64,000 nucleotides of DNA from Mesorhabditis belari (lineage: Eukaryota; Nematoda; Chromadorea; Rhabditida; Rhabditidae): assembly GCA_958450365.1 (NCBI GenBank), contig CAUEEP010000909.1, positions 385,501 through 449,500 of the forward strand, read 5' to 3'. Both the position numbers and the translations under genes were made by a program. The notes below the pieces were generated by a model. The model saw only the letters and a program-made list of their open reading frames with translations. It did no database searches and was not told the DNA's origin. This document shows positions 23,345 through 35,386 of this stretch, piece by piece (position 1 is the stretch's first letter; the number at the start of each line of letters is the position of its first letter).

Positions 23345-26300
23345 TTAAAAAAGATTTATTAAAATCCAAAAAAAGTTGAGCATTGACAAGCTCACAGCTT
23401 TTAAGGTAAACGAGTCAATTGGGGTTTCTTCTGATTCTGATACTGTCCACATTTCTGTACTCGTTGATTCCAAAGCGTCAGTCCAGAGAGTTGGTGGATG
23501 GCTTGATGGGTGGTACATCAAACGAAGTGTAAATCCAGCATATCCAACGGGTGGTAAATCGTTAGACCAAGAAATCTAAGTTGTCACTACAAGTTACCTA
23601 TTTCACTTAAATTACATTGATGCATGCAGCGAAGAAGTAAGTGGACTGTGTTGACTTTTCTTTTCCACTAAAATTCAAAAACTGCATCATAAAGAAAAAA
23701 ACCCAAAGCTATAAAGTTTTGGGTTTAAGGTTAGCATTGTAAAAAAACAACTGTGACTTTTAAACTGTTTAATACCTACCGTAAATACTGTAATAGTATT
23801 TACGTACCGTACAGTTGCGTAGTCGTACACCCCCTCGTACAGCCGCGTAGTCGAAAAAGTTTTTAGTATTTCATTTTTTGCAAAGCACCCGTAGTTTCAA
23901 AAATGTGTCTTTGGTATGAAAAAATAACCCTGAATTTCAGCTATTTTTTGATACCTAAGCGCGCATTGTAGCATAAACCATTGTCGAGAAAAACGCGTCC
24001 AAAGCTAGACTACGCGACACTTCGCACCGTCATTATGAGATGGGGTACTATTACAGTATTTACGGTAGGTGAATTTAGCCTAGCTTGATGTCACTTGGGC
24101 AGAGGTCTTTAACGTCAATAGCTTGAAAATCATCGATCCGGGTGATAAATTCCAAAATCTTGTCTTGGTAATCTTAGCCAATGTCTTAACCAATGTCTTA
24201 GCCAGTGTCTTAGCCAGTGCCATGTATCATACTCTAAATGGATAACTTTTCGGTAACTCGATCATATGAAGATTAAATATACTATACTGTATTCAATATA
24301 ATTGCTAATTTATCAAAAACGAGCTCAAATGCGGGTGTATAGGTGTTTCCACACGATTGGCCAGTCAGGTGAAATCCATTCACTTGGAGTCTTCCACCAT
24401 CACAACGATCAACGGACAACGACCATAATTCGTCATTTTGCTGAACTCGTTTTGCTGTGTTTGTGTCGTTAGTATTCACTAACCGCTAAAACTTTAGGAG
24501 CTTTGTTGTAATATTGGTGTGAATTCATCAAGGCATAAGCAATCAAATCCGGCTGATCGAAAAGCCAAGGGTACCAAAATGGCGTCCAAAGTGTAGTTGT
24601 GTCCAAATTGACGTCAAGCAATTCCTCCTCTGCAAGCAATTCTTAGTAGGTTACGACTTTATTGCTGGATCTTGTGTAACATGAACTAACCCGGAAATCG
24701 TGAATCGAATTGAAAACAGAAATCACAACCATTCTGTGAAAAAGCGGTCACTGCTGTTGATCGCACGTGCACTTTAACGCCGCTACTATTTGATTTTAGG
24801 TGGGTTAGTTTCAAGGAAATTTTTTGATATTTTACCCAATTGTAATTACTAGATGACTCGCATTCCTCTTTAGACCTGGATTTCCTCCAGCGTACACGGG
24901 ATAACTATCTTGAACATGGTTTAGGCATGATAACTCCTGCTGAAATTTCTTAATGGATTAATCTAACAACTAAATAGCTAGTGCTTCGTTCTCACTACTT
25001 GCTTTCTAGAGTATGCTACTTTTCTAGAGTTTGCTAAGTCTAAAGTGTGTTAAACTCTATTCTAAGATTTACTTAGGTTAATTCGGATTAATTTTTTGTT
25101 TATTTCTTTTACCTGAAAGGTCTTACACTCGGGGTTTGTCGAAAGAGGATCGGTTTGTATAAACTTGATCATTGTGAGAGGTCCCTCATTGTTGAGGCTA
25201 AATTTATCACCAAAATGTATCCTTAAAGCTAAAATATCCCATTTACCGATAAGTTTCCGGACTTGGCACCACAGTGACGATATAGTTATTTTTGACGACA
25301 ACAAAAAATGAATCTTGTGCAGAGTTTGTGTCGTTATTGAGCCCAGGTACGACAAATGTTTTTTTGTTTTCTGAAACATTTTTGTCGATTTAGCAGAGTG
25401 GAAATGATTTGTAAACCTAATATTTCATGTTTTATTCTGTACTTGGATTTGCGGATAGTTAGACGTTACTTTGTATTGGGTCGGTGGAAAAGTCCTTTCC
25501 GATTTTTTGGGAGAGTACCTTAAATTTGTCCAATTTTGACGTTTTATAGCTCATCCTAAAGCTGAATTGAAGACGGATCGATTGGTAAAAATTGTTTTGA
25601 GATATCTCTTTTCTAAAAGTTTTTACAGCTATTTTAGTAAAGGGCGGCAGAGCCAAAAAGTGGCTGTGTTTCGTGATCAGCGTGATCAGCGTGATGTTTC
25701 GTGATCACGCTGATCACGAAACACATGTTTTTAGCCTAGGTTTCTGCACGGAAAACTAACGAAACGTGAAAACAGCGATTTTTTTGGCTCTGCCGCCCTT
25801 GACTAAAATAGCTGTAAAAACTTTTAGAAAAGAGATATCTCAAAACGGTTTTTACCAATCGATCCGTCTTCAATTCAGCTTTAGGATGAGCTATAAAACG
25901 TCAAAATTGGACAAATTTAAGGTACTCTCCCAAAAAATCCGAAAGGACTTTTCCACCGACCCAATACTTGCGGTTAGAAGAACCCGAAACAGACCATCGA
26001 CCCATTGACGGACTTGAAACGAAATTGCAGATTCGGTGCCTGATTTGCTGGCTGCTCTAACAACCAATTGAGAAGCGTTCATGATTTTAAAGCGAGTGAT
26101 ATAGAAAAATCCTTGGAAGTCGCCACCAGAAGAATCATTTGCATGGGTGTAAAGCCTAAGAAAGATGACATTTCGAAAACATTTTGTTTAACTGGGTACT
26201 AGTAAAATACGGTAATACCTGTAATGGTAGCGCCCCTTAACTGAATATCTTAATGTCTACGAGAAAACTCAAGATATACAGCTTTTGGTTTTTTAGCTTG

Positions 26301-29300
26301 CAACTATATTTTCATTCAATTATTCACCTTTTTTTACTGCTTTTCTAGCATTTCTTATTCGTTTTCTTAGATAATTTTTAATTTTTTTAGGTTTGATGTG
26401 CGATCACAAAAGCTGGGATGATTTTGAAGCGTTTTGCAATCGACGTGAACACGGACTAAATGGATTCTTTGAAGAAGGACGAGAACATCAACGTAAATTG
26501 AACAAAGAATTGCACGTGGAATCGAAAAAAGAAGCAAACGAGGGGAGGAACAAGCCAAAGCAAAAGAAAAAAAATCAATAGATGCGAAGACTAAACCCGA
26601 TGCTGCAAAAATGGCCCACGAAGTTTCCGTACATGCTGCTGCCAGGTTCTACAAAATTGACCGAGCTTGTGTCCAACGATACGTCAAGCAAAAAGATGAG
26701 CTGAGCAAAATGCACGCAAAAAGAAAGCGGCTCGATGGTGGCGGACGCGCTTTGACCTCAAAAGAAATTGATGAAGCTTTGGCCATATGGGTTCTTGAAA
26801 AAAGGAGCGAAAAAAAGCGAGTGACCCGTCGAATGATTTGGAGCGAAGCGGTTAATCGATTTGCTGATGCAGAGATTCCCTTCAAAAGAAGTCACGGTTG
26901 GATGGAGTCGTTTCTAAAGCGGCAACAATTCTCATTGAGAGCGGCGACCACAACATGTCAAAAGATTCCTAGCGAATTTGAGAAAATTCTTGTCAACCAT
27001 TTCCTGAACGTGAACAAGAAAACGAAGAGAACAGTTTCAAGCACGTATTTGCATATGACGAAACGGCTGTTTGACTCGACTCTGTGTTTGATTCTGTCAA
27101 TTCTGTCGAGCAAGTGTGTTGATTGTTGTTGATAGCCTCGGATTAGCACACCTACTTCCCGCACACCAGTTGTAGTGTGCGGGAAGTAGGTATGCTAACC
27201 AGAAGCTACGATAAAATGAACGCTTCTGTCTGACTGCACGATCGGACTCTTCAAAAGCCTTTTAAGGGATGCGGCATCGGAATTGCAGCAAACGGTGATG
27301 AGGACAATATGATTCAGCGCTTCAAGGCCGACGGTGCTATTCCAAATGGGCTAAAGCTGCTGAAAGACGCTCGAATGGAGAAAGAAATTAATGGTCCTCT
27401 GGTGGCGCTTTAATTAAAAAGACTTTGGGAATTCCGAGAAGTTAACGATCAGGAAGAAGAAAATTACGAATTTGTTGATTCGGATGTATCAATTTGCTTT
27501 GATAATTCGTATGTTTTTATGTTTGATTTTACTGTTATTTTTGTTAAAGATAAATAAATTAAATTCAAAGCTGAAAAAAATCTGTTGAATTATCTTGAAA
27601 GCTTCCAGGTTGGGTTGTTTAAAAATTTTTAGGAAGAAAATTTAGTAGCACCCTCTCTAATAGTAGCGCCGGAGCTACTATTACAGGTATTACGGTAGCA
27701 GATTTGCTTTTTTAGTTGAAATGGGTTGTTGAGAATTTAGTAAACTGTGAGTGCGCCAGTCTATCACATACATCACTTCACCGGACTCGGCCGTCAAAGT
27801 TCTTCCTTCGATGCTGAAAGGTAATGGATCCCAACAAGGAGCATTGATCTGCTCAACATTTGACCGATCCGGTTCACTCTGCAAAAAGATTGAGAGTTCA
27901 TAAAGTGAAAGCTTACCAAATGTACAGCGTTGCATCCGTTCTGAGCGTAATCAATGTCAAAGTCAGCCCCATCAAATGCACTAATTGTGATGCTCTGAAA
28001 AGGTTTATATTTTGCTGCTCAAAATTGCTCCACTTTTTAAATGATAATTCAGAATATATCTTTTTTATTCAAGGTAAACGCTGTAGTAGAATGACACCCC
28101 TCGAAATCTTGATTTTACCCCGTTGTGGGGGTTCTATGGATAGACCTGAACCTAAAACCTAATAAAATTTTATTGGCAGTAAAATTTAAAACACTATTTT
28201 TGAAAAAAATTCATAAGGGTCCCCTCTATGGATTTTTTTTGCAGATCCAACGGGGGTTGCGGGTAAGATAAGAATTTGACTTTTAAACTTGTTTTTGTAC
28301 GTTTTGGTTAAAACTATTTTGGGCCATCGTTTAAAATAGTTTTTAACGAATTCTAAATTTTTGATTCATGTGGTCCGCTTACCTATTTTTTGGATTGGTC
28401 GATTTTGAGGGGTTGAAGAAAGAATGACATGTCATTCTACATGACTGTATTAGGTTGTTCGGATATAAACAAGCGTTGCTAAACTTTTTGTTGTGAGAGA
28501 AGCTTTTAAAACATATCTTTCTGTATTTAAAAGTACGTTATCTTGCGCATATTTGGAAACTTTTTAAACGGATAATTTCTTATTTTTAAGATCTTTTTTC
28601 TTGCTTTAGATGACTTTAGATGATCAAGTTCGTGTCTGCTTACTTTACCACTTCAAACTGGGCAAAAAAAGTCGCGGAATCCCATCGAGATTTGGTTCAA
28701 GCATTTGGGAATGATGTATTGTCCGAAAGCCGATGCCGAGCCTGGTTCTAATGCTTTCGGAATGGTGATGAAAGTCTCGAGGATGATGAACACTCTCGTC
28801 GACCTCAAGGGGTAGACAACGATATTTTGAGGGCTGCAATCGAACCGGATCCTTGTCAAACGACACGTGAACTTGCTCAACAGTTTCCATGTTCAAATTC
28901 TACCATTGATGAGCATCACCACGCCATTGGAAAGACGATCAGATGCGGGAAATGGCTTCCTCACGCGTTAAGCAGTGCAAACAAGGCTTCACGGGTCACT
29001 ATTGCCGGAATCTTCATCCGCCAGGCTAAATATCATGGCTTTTTTGATTCTCTCGTTACTGGAGATGAGAAGTGGATCGATAATACTATTCGAAACGGCA
29101 ATGGCTAGGACCAGGAGAACGGCCAAATCCGACCGTGAAACCGGACATTCATGGGAAAAAGATCATGCTCTCAGTATGGTGGAATAACAAGGGTCTTGTT
29201 TATTTTGAGCTTCTACAACCCGGCCAAACAGTCACATCCGACCTCTACAAACAGCAACTGGATCGGGTCAATGAGGTTCTCATTCGTCAAGGAGTACCCA

Positions 29301-29871
29301 CATCAAAGATAAAGTTCATCCATGACAACGCTAGACCTCACGTTTCCAAGATGACTCAGCAAAAACTGGAGAATCTAGAATGGGAGGTTTTACCACATTC
29401 GCCGTATGCTCCCGATTTGGCTCCCTCAGATTACCATTGATTCCGGTCGATTCAAAACTTTTTGGCCAATGAGAAATTCAAAAACCGTGAAGATGTCCAA
29501 AATTGGGTCGCCAAGTTTTTCGAGTCACAGCCGGCTGAGTTTTTCAAGAGCGGCATCAATTCTTTGCGCAAAAGATGGCAAGAAGCAATCAATAATAATG
29601 GTGAATATACTTTGGATTAAACTGTGTTGTTTCTGTTTTTAAGGTAAATTTTGTCGACTACTAAAACGCTCGCTTATATCCGAACAACCTAATAGTACAA
29701 CATTTACGAGATTTCTTTTTCAGTTATTCTATTTAGCAAATCTAATAGTACCTTGAATTGAGCCAATCTGAAGGTATGAATTGCATATGAGGGAACAGTC
29801 TCTTCAAGAACAATTTCTCTTATTTGAGATTTTGTAGAGCAAAAACAAACAAAAAATAACTTTAGATACAT
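23345..29871 (-). CDS. FAIHG/IDYTQ family gene D, GPI-like tail
   Basis: Exons: 29871-29752 (signal peptide and PSYAIHTFRL), 27994-27917, 27878-27772, 26155-25995, 25370-25247, 25197-25113, 24939-24836, 24785-24691, 24629-24484, 24440-24288, a short exon near 24150-24085, and 23575-23345. Joins are in frame apart from the short eleventh exon, whose exact edges I could not fix and which lacks the block's usual Cys. Recognisable blocks: DIDYAQNGC, C-DPLPFSIEG, SAISFQVRQWVDG, TFVVPG, YAGGNPG, CDFCFQF, LWTPFWYPWLFD, GGRLQVNGFHLTGQ and ISWSND...GFTLRL. The final exon adds a Ser/Thr/Glu-rich linker and a hydrophobic end (about 15 residues before the stop), as in GPI signals. About 490 aa. A mariner, a pogo-like element and MITEs swell introns 1, 3, 4 and 11. 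Confidence 0.8.
23779..24065. mobile_element. Pogo-type MITE, second copy
   Basis: Same ends (CCGTAAATACTGTAATAGTA) and interior as 19671-19936, with TA at 23777-23778 and 24066-24067. Lies in the last intron of gene D. Confidence 0.8.
24165..24222. repeat. Short tandem repeat, about 12 bp x 4
   Basis: Four imperfect copies of CTTAGCCAATGT just outside the unresolved eleventh exon of gene D. It may have disturbed the splice sites there. Confidence 0.75.
25476..25964. mobile_element. MITE, GGGTCGGTGGAAAAG type, in gene D
   Basis: Ends TTGGGTCGGTGGAAAAGTCC within TA duplications (25474-25475, 25965-25966). The two halves are long inverted copies, so the element folds into a hairpin with only about 130 bp of unique centre. 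Same family as 32235-32826, and related to 7565-8463. Confidence 0.85.
26210..27695 (+). mobile_element. Pogo/Tigger-like transposon, internally deleted
   Basis: Ends CGGTAATACCTGTAATGGTA and their complement within TA duplications (26208-26209, 27696-27697). A plus-strand frame at 26611-27132 encodes a CENP-B/pogo-type double helix-turn-helix DNA-binding region (Arg/Lys-rich, with HGWMESFLKRQ) and then loses frame. Around 27255-27420 a piece of the transposase end (CGIGIAANGDEDN...) remains. The catalytic core between them is gone; an inverted short repeat at about 27139-27198 marks the break. Inserted in intron 3 of gene D. Confidence 0.75.
28088..28438. mobile_element. Possible MITE in intron 1 of gene D
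   Basis: The left edge TAGAATGACACCCCTCGAAATC is matched in inverted form by GATTTTGAGGGGTTG...GACATGTCATTCTA at the right edge. There is no coding content. The ends are imperfect and no clear target duplication is seen. Confidence 0.4.
28450..29692 (+). mobile_element. Mariner (DD34D) transposon, decayed
   Basis: Ends TTAGGTTGTTCGGATATAAA within TA duplications (28448-28449, 29693-29694). Transposase on + from about 28611: RQTTRELAQ-type helix-turn-helix, GDEKW, HDNARPH and APSDYH, with 34 residues between the last two Asp. At least one frame change near 28690, stops near 28750 and 29439, and further slips kill it. In intron 1 of gene D, antisense. Confidence 0.85.
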
Positions 29872-30109
29872 TCAATTTCAAAACTTTGAGTATATTGAAA
29901 AGAGTGTGTCACCCCTAAGTACCGTCCCTTTTAATCTTCCCCGAGAACCAAACAAAGGTGGTTTCCAATGTAAAAAAAACCGCAGAACTTCTATGTGAAC
30001 TTTTGTGGATTTTGAGTAAGATGATGCAAAATTTTATTAATCAACGTAAAATCATTAAAAATAAAAAGTGGTGCTTTTAGTAAGCAAGGGGTACTGTAGT
30101 GGTAAAAAT

Positions 30110-33100
30110 TTAGCCACTGTCTAAAGTTTTATTGGAGTTAACTTTCAGAAACACCACATATCCATTGCCTGGAGCTGGCTCTTGGTCATAGTCAGGACAC
30201 CAAAAGATCTAAAAAAAATTCAATGTTGCATTTATGTAAAGAAACCTTATAGCAAACCGCAATGAACTCAAATTTGGTTCCGGACATTTCGGGGAGAAAC
30301 CTCAAAATGTCTTCTTTTTTGTTTCGTAAACGAAAAAAAACTCAACGTTTTAGTGAAAGATTCCTGACCATTGTAATTGCAAATTGGCGCAGGGTAAGCT
30401 TTGAAATCAATTGCACCACCATCAATTAGTTTCACCTCGAACGTTGCCTGCACCTCTTGCCCGCTCTATGAAGGGTTTCATATCGATTTAAAAGACTGTT
30501 TAACCGTCTGAAATTGGTCTTGGTAAAAGTAACAGGAAAGCCTGTCTTGAGCATCATTATCTGGAAACCAGGGAAAGTAGTATGGAGTCCAGACCGCCAC
30601 TTCTTCTTGGTACATATAAACTGAAAACACCATTTATGATTCATAGGTTTTTTAAACACAATCAAGAATTAAAAGCTTGTAGGTTATGTCAAATAATAAT
30701 TGAAATTTAAAAAGAAATAATGACAAAAGTATTTAGTATAGAAATGCCCTTTACAAAATTATTAGGTTGGAAGTCTTGACTCTCTCCGCAAAGTTTTGAA
30801 ATTTTGTTTAAGTTTACGGAGGGCATTCCCTGTTTTTCTTCAAAATATTGAATTATCAGTTCTTTATTCAAAAACACAATCCAGAAAGTAGCCTATTAAA
30901 TTGATATTTACAAACCACCCAAACACCAACCGACACCGACAGGAATGACGAAAGGGCCGACCGTGCCTGGCAAACACAAGACGTAGAGGACACCCGAAAG
31001 TCCAATAAAACGCTGCCACAAATTCAGAAATGGGGACACCTCTCTCTCTCTCTCGGACGAGAAACCCAGAGAGCTGAAAATGCAGATACTCAAAATTCGG
31101 AAACCCGGATCTGCGTGAAGCGGTGAGGTTGAACTCTCCTTGGGAGACCTCCTTACCATGGGTTTTAAACCGATTTACGGTCAATGGGTACCCTGCAACC
31201 TCTCTCATGAAAGGGCAGAGGTGCCCTTCTTTCCAGATTCGAAAGGAAATATTTCTTGCCGCATGTAGTGACGGGGAGATGAGAAGTGGATTATGACTGT
31301 AAACTTTCAGAGAAAACGACAATGGGTGGGACCTGGAGTTACACCAGCAAAGAATGTGCCCCCAGACCCCCACCAGACATGCTATGGGTTTAGTGGGACC
31401 TCTTAGGTGTCATTTATTGGGAGCTTCTCGATAATAAGCAGACAATCAATGCTCAATTATGCAGCGATCAGCTCAAAAAACTCGATGAGAAAATTATGGA
31501 AAAGCACCCCAATTTGAAAAAGGTCATGCGCCAGCACGACAACGCCGGTTCACAGGTTGACCCGCTCCACAATCAACGAGTTGAACTGGGAACTCTTACC
31601 CCCCCAACCATATTTTCCTGACCTCAGTCCTACAGATTACCATCTTTTCCGATCGATGCAACACACCCTGAATGGAGGGCTTTTCCAAAATGAAGAAGAC
31701 CTCAAAAAGTGGCTCCAAGACTATTTTGACTCAAAACCAAAAATTTTCTATGAAAGGGGAATCCGCCGATTGCCAGTAAAATGGGCAAAAGTCATCGCGA
31801 ATAATGGAGACTATTTCGATTAAACTGCTCTTTCGGTTGTCAATAAATATTGTTTTGAATTTGGGGTCAAGACTTAGTTTACAACCTAATACAATAGTGT
31901 CGGTTTGACAAGAATAGATCTCTACAAGAATAGATTGATTCTCTGAAAAACTTCTAAGAGTTTTCACATGCTCTCTAACGATATTAAAAGTCAATCATAT
32001 TACTTACTTATCACTTAAGGAATACAAATATTTACGCTGATTCGGTTGATAGCGAAGACAAAATGCACATTCTTCGTTTGTAAATACGCTCGTGGCACGG
32101 GTTCGTGTGGTAATCGGCGAGCCATCAACTCTAAGCAAATCATTGGGAAGTTGAAATTTTTTTTTTAATATTAAAGCACAACTCATATAGTCTAATGGTT
32201 ATTGTTCTCAATTACAGCACGCTGTGATGATATATTGGGCTGGTGGAAAAGTCCTTTCCGATTTTTTGGGAGATCCTTCGTTTTTCTCGTTTTTCCGGAT
32301 AATTCCGGATAGTTCGTTCGGTCACGAAATCGTTGTTGGAAGGCTTTCAGGAATGCCGTGTCAAGTTGACGATTTCTTGAAGGAAATTTCTCACTTCTCG
32401 ATAGTGCAAGAACGAAGAAACGAAGAAACGAGAAAAACGAAGGAAAATCGCGAAAAGCGGCGAGAAGGCTATTGATCTGAGGGTCGCTGGTTCGACTTCC
32501 ACCGGTGACAATATTTTTCAAAAATTTTTTGCTAAGATTCTGAAAATTTGTGTCTAGGGGTTATTTTTGACGCTGATCAAGAAACACATGTTTTTAGCCT
32601 AGGTTTCTGCACGGAAAACTAACGAAACGTGAAAACAGCCATTTTTTGGCTCTGCCGCCCTTTACCAAAATAGCTGTAAAAACTTTTAGAAAAGAGATAT
32701 CTCAAAACGGTTTTTACCAATCGATCCGTCTTCAATTCAGCTTTAGGATCAGCTATAAAACGTCAAAATTGGACAAATTTAAGGTACTCTCCCAAAAAAT
32801 CGGAAAGGACTTTTCCACCAGCTCAATATTTAGTTTCCCAACTGGCTTCATTTTGTACAATGCTGAAGATATTACGTAGCTTCCATAATATGATATCTTT
32901 CGTTTTTCGCAAGTCCTGGGTCAGTTCCAAAATAGTACGAATAAGTGACTTCTTTTGAACAAACATTTTCTGGCTAAAGTGATAATATAAATTTTTGTGA
33001 GTTTCAAAGATACCAAAGTGTATTGACATGAAAAAGCCACCAAACCGACATCAACCAAATTGAATGCTTTTATCTCGAGGGTTGGCCCATCACTAAAATA

Positions 33101-34577
33101 TTTACATGTATATGTCGTAGCCGATTATGAATGAAATTTTTTGGCAAATCTTTCTAGTAGAGCAACCCTTTAATGTATGAGGACAATATCATATCATCTT
33201 GTAGCGAATTGAATTCTGCGTCGATTGGTACCAAATTTGGGCGTTTAGGTTAAAAATTGCCGGCGCTACAACGTTTCATTCAAAATCGGCGGGACCCCCG
33301 TAGCCGATTATGAATGAGTGGGTCTAGGAGCGTCCAACCATCAAGTATTTAGTATCATTCAACGCAAAATCATTGATAATTATGTTAAATTTTTGAAATT
33401 AGCAAGATTTGATGAAAAGAAAAAAAAATTAGAGCAAAAAACTGTTGTTTCAAGAGAAAACTTTGAAGCCCCATAATTTGTATTCTTTTTATCCAGTCTT
33501 TCTAATTTCAAAAATTTAACATAATTATCAATGATTCTGCGTTGAATGATACTAAATACTTGATGGTTGGACGCTCCTAGACCCACTCATTCATAATCGG
33601 CTACGACATATACTCATTTGAAAATTGAATGATGCTACTATCTTAACAGTTGTGCGAGTGGTTGAATGGTGTTGCTTGTCGACCTGTCGACCCGTTGCTT
33701 TGACTATCTCAGTTCTCAAATCGCTTTACTGGATTTTCTTATAGTTGAAAACGCACTTTGCAATATTTGTCTCGTTAACCACAATTGTTGCGAGGACGTT
33801 TTTGTCGACGAGCACAAAAAAATGCTCAACTTCAAAGTCGGAAGCGGGCAACACAAGCACCTCCATCGTTTCTAAAAGAGTCAGTGATTGATTACTCTTG
33901 CTTGATTTCTATTTGTCAGTCAGCCAAAATCTCGACCTGTAACCCATTGTCGAACACGAAACGAGACAGCCCATTTATTCATGTTTGAGGTTGGTTTGAT
34001 CACTAGTTGGCTCAGATTCGCAAGCTTGAATGTTGAAGAGTAGAAAATTCTCAAATTTTCGCTGTATGGCCTGTAAATTTTAGGCTTTTTGTAGTTGATT
34101 GGTCTTTACGTGATTTTTTCTTGTTCTTGTTTCTCGGGTGATTTTCCAGAAATCTCAAATGGGATTTGATCAAAACAACGAATTTTTGGTGTATTCGGCT
34201 CTCTAGGGTGATCCTGAAAGAGTTATTGCTAATCAATAAATTTGACAAACATTTTTCGTTGTTTTACAGCCATCTTGTGTGTAGTCAATCAACCAGTCAA
34301 CACCTGGCACGCCAATAATTGTGTATGTCTAAATAAAGGCTTAAAGCCTTTTTAAGAACAGCAAAAGCTATTCTTAAAAAGCTATATATCTCACAACAAT
34401 TATTAACTCTGACTATTAAATTTCTTTTCCTAATAAAGAAACCGTAAAGATGTTGAGTCTTGATCCATGAATGGCAAAGGACGGTGTTTGCTCGTCTAAT
34501 TTGGCAATTCCAGTTCGTGCAGTAGTTTGGGAGAGAAGTTTAAGAAGAAAAAAGAAAAATAGGGTAAAATAAAACAT
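30110..34577 (-). CDS. FAIHG/IDYTQ family gene E, secreted form
   Basis: Twelve exons: 34577-34443, 34328-34251, 34213-34110, 34070-33937, 33871-33757, 33092-33014, 32973-32876, 32130-32036, 30620-30505, 30465-30347, 30300-30246, 30208-30110. All joins are in frame (408 aa). Signal peptide MFYFTLFFFFLLKLLSQ; blocks PSFAIHGSRL, LIDYTQDGC, CFDQIPFEISG, AVSFRVRQWVTG, VLVLPAS, DGPTLEIKAF...C, YYFGTDPG, CAFCLRY, VWTPYYFPWF, a GGAIDF block, FEFIAVC and FWCPDYD...GYVVFL. The protein ends 11 residues after the last block with neither stalk nor membrane segment, so it should be secreted. Two MITEs and a mariner relic lie in introns 5, 7 and 8. Confidence 0.86.
30772..31889 (+). mobile_element. Mariner relic in gene E
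   Basis: Ends TTAGGTTGGAAGTCTTGAC (left) and GTCAAGACTTAGTTTACAACCTAA (right), with TA duplications. The C-terminal transposase piece at 31557-31823 (+) still reads PDLSPTDYHLFRSMQ...YERGIRRLPVKWAKVI. Upstream parts are scrambled, and 30900-31320 does not look like mariner. A solo fragment of the same right end occurs at about 38803-38823 in gene F. Confidence 0.75.
32235..32826. mobile_element. MITE, GGGCTGGTGGAAAAG type, in gene E
   Basis: Ends TTGGGCTGGTGGAAAAGTCC within TA duplications (32233-32234, 32827-32828). At about 32464-32508 it carries a tRNA-like stretch (GATCTGAGGGTCGCTGGTTC) comparable to the one in 7565-8463. The right half is nearly identical to the right half of 25476-25964. 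Confidence 0.85.
33113..33608. mobile_element. Hairpin MITE, TGTCGTAGCCGATTATGAATG ends, in gene E
   Basis: Ends TGTCGTAGCCGATTATGAAT and their complement, flanked by TA. A second copy of the terminal motif at 33302 opens a hairpin with arms of about 130 bp (33302-33430 against 33480-33608). Fills much of intron 5 of gene E. Confidence 0.85.
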
Positions 34578-35386
34578 TATTTGATTTGATTTGATTTTGC
34601 TTATTGTTGCTTTAAAGTCACTCGCGTTATTTACGGTGATATCAAAGATTCGATTTGTCACAAGAGAAACAAAGGACTCAATGACTCATTTTGCTTTGAA
34701 AGAGACGCCTATTTTCCTTTTTGTCTCAAGAAAGACTTTTTGGCTCAAACACACTTCAATGTATCAGCTTTCATATCAAACTTTGGCAATCGCAAAGTTT
34801 GCTTTGAATAACTTTGTGTGTGAAAAATCTTATTAACAAAATAAAAAGGTTTCAGTCAGTAGTGTCAGACTAACTGACTGAAACCTTTTGATTTTGTTAA
34901 TAAGATTTTTCACACACAAAGTTATTCAAATCACACACAAAGTTATTCAAATCACACACAAAGTTATTCAAATCACACACAAAGTTATTCAGCAAAAGAC
35001 TCAGATGCGCCGGCCACGTAGCCAGAAGAACAGACGACAGATGGACGATACGGATCACAGAGTGGCTACCACGATACCAGAAGAGGCCCATCGGAAGACC
35101 AGCAACGAGGTGGAGCACAAGAGTGGCAGAGACGGTCAGAGAAAGGATGGCTAGACCACCAGCACCAGCAAGTCGAAGATTTCGAACCAGGAACAATCAA
35201 GCTAGGAAACACTGGATGACAATAGCAAGGGATAGAGAAATGTGGAAGCAGGTTGTGATCTGCGCAAATAGGAACACCTGAGTGCGAAAACAGATCAAAA
35301 AAAAGGTTTCAGTGTGTTACTGTTTCAGCATATCAAGTGTATCACTTTTGTAGAAAACTTTATTGATAAACGTGTTCTGGCTAGAT
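34578..35386. repeat. Intergenic palindrome and 20-bp tandem repeats
   Basis: Between genes F and E. Arms of about 60 bp (34806-34865 and 34872-34932) form a near-perfect hairpin. The outer end of the right arm (CACACACAAAGTTATTCAAAT) is then repeated four times in tandem up to about 34990, running directly into a truncated retrotransposon end. Confidence 0.85.
34991..35282 (+). mobile_element. 3' end of an RTE-like non-LTR retrotransposon
   Basis: One open frame gives the typical C-terminal motif of RTE-type reverse-transcriptase elements: GHVARRTDDRW, EWLPRYQKRPIGRPATRW, then DREMWKQ and a stop at 35281. Only this last 90 codons or so remain, so the copy is strongly 5'-truncated, as is usual for such elements. 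Confidence 0.75.

Noticed and set aside
26393..26581. Lys/Glu-rich open frame as a separate gene
   Set aside because: It lies inside the pogo-like element, just upstream of and likely belonging to its transposase region.
30864..31373. 169-codon minus-strand open frame inside the mariner relic
   Set aside because: No homology to the family or to transposases, no splice context, and it lies within inserted repetitive DNA.
34905..34990. CRISPR-like direct repeats
   Set aside because: Repeats are contiguous without spacers and derive from the adjacent hairpin arm, and the sequence is eukaryotic.
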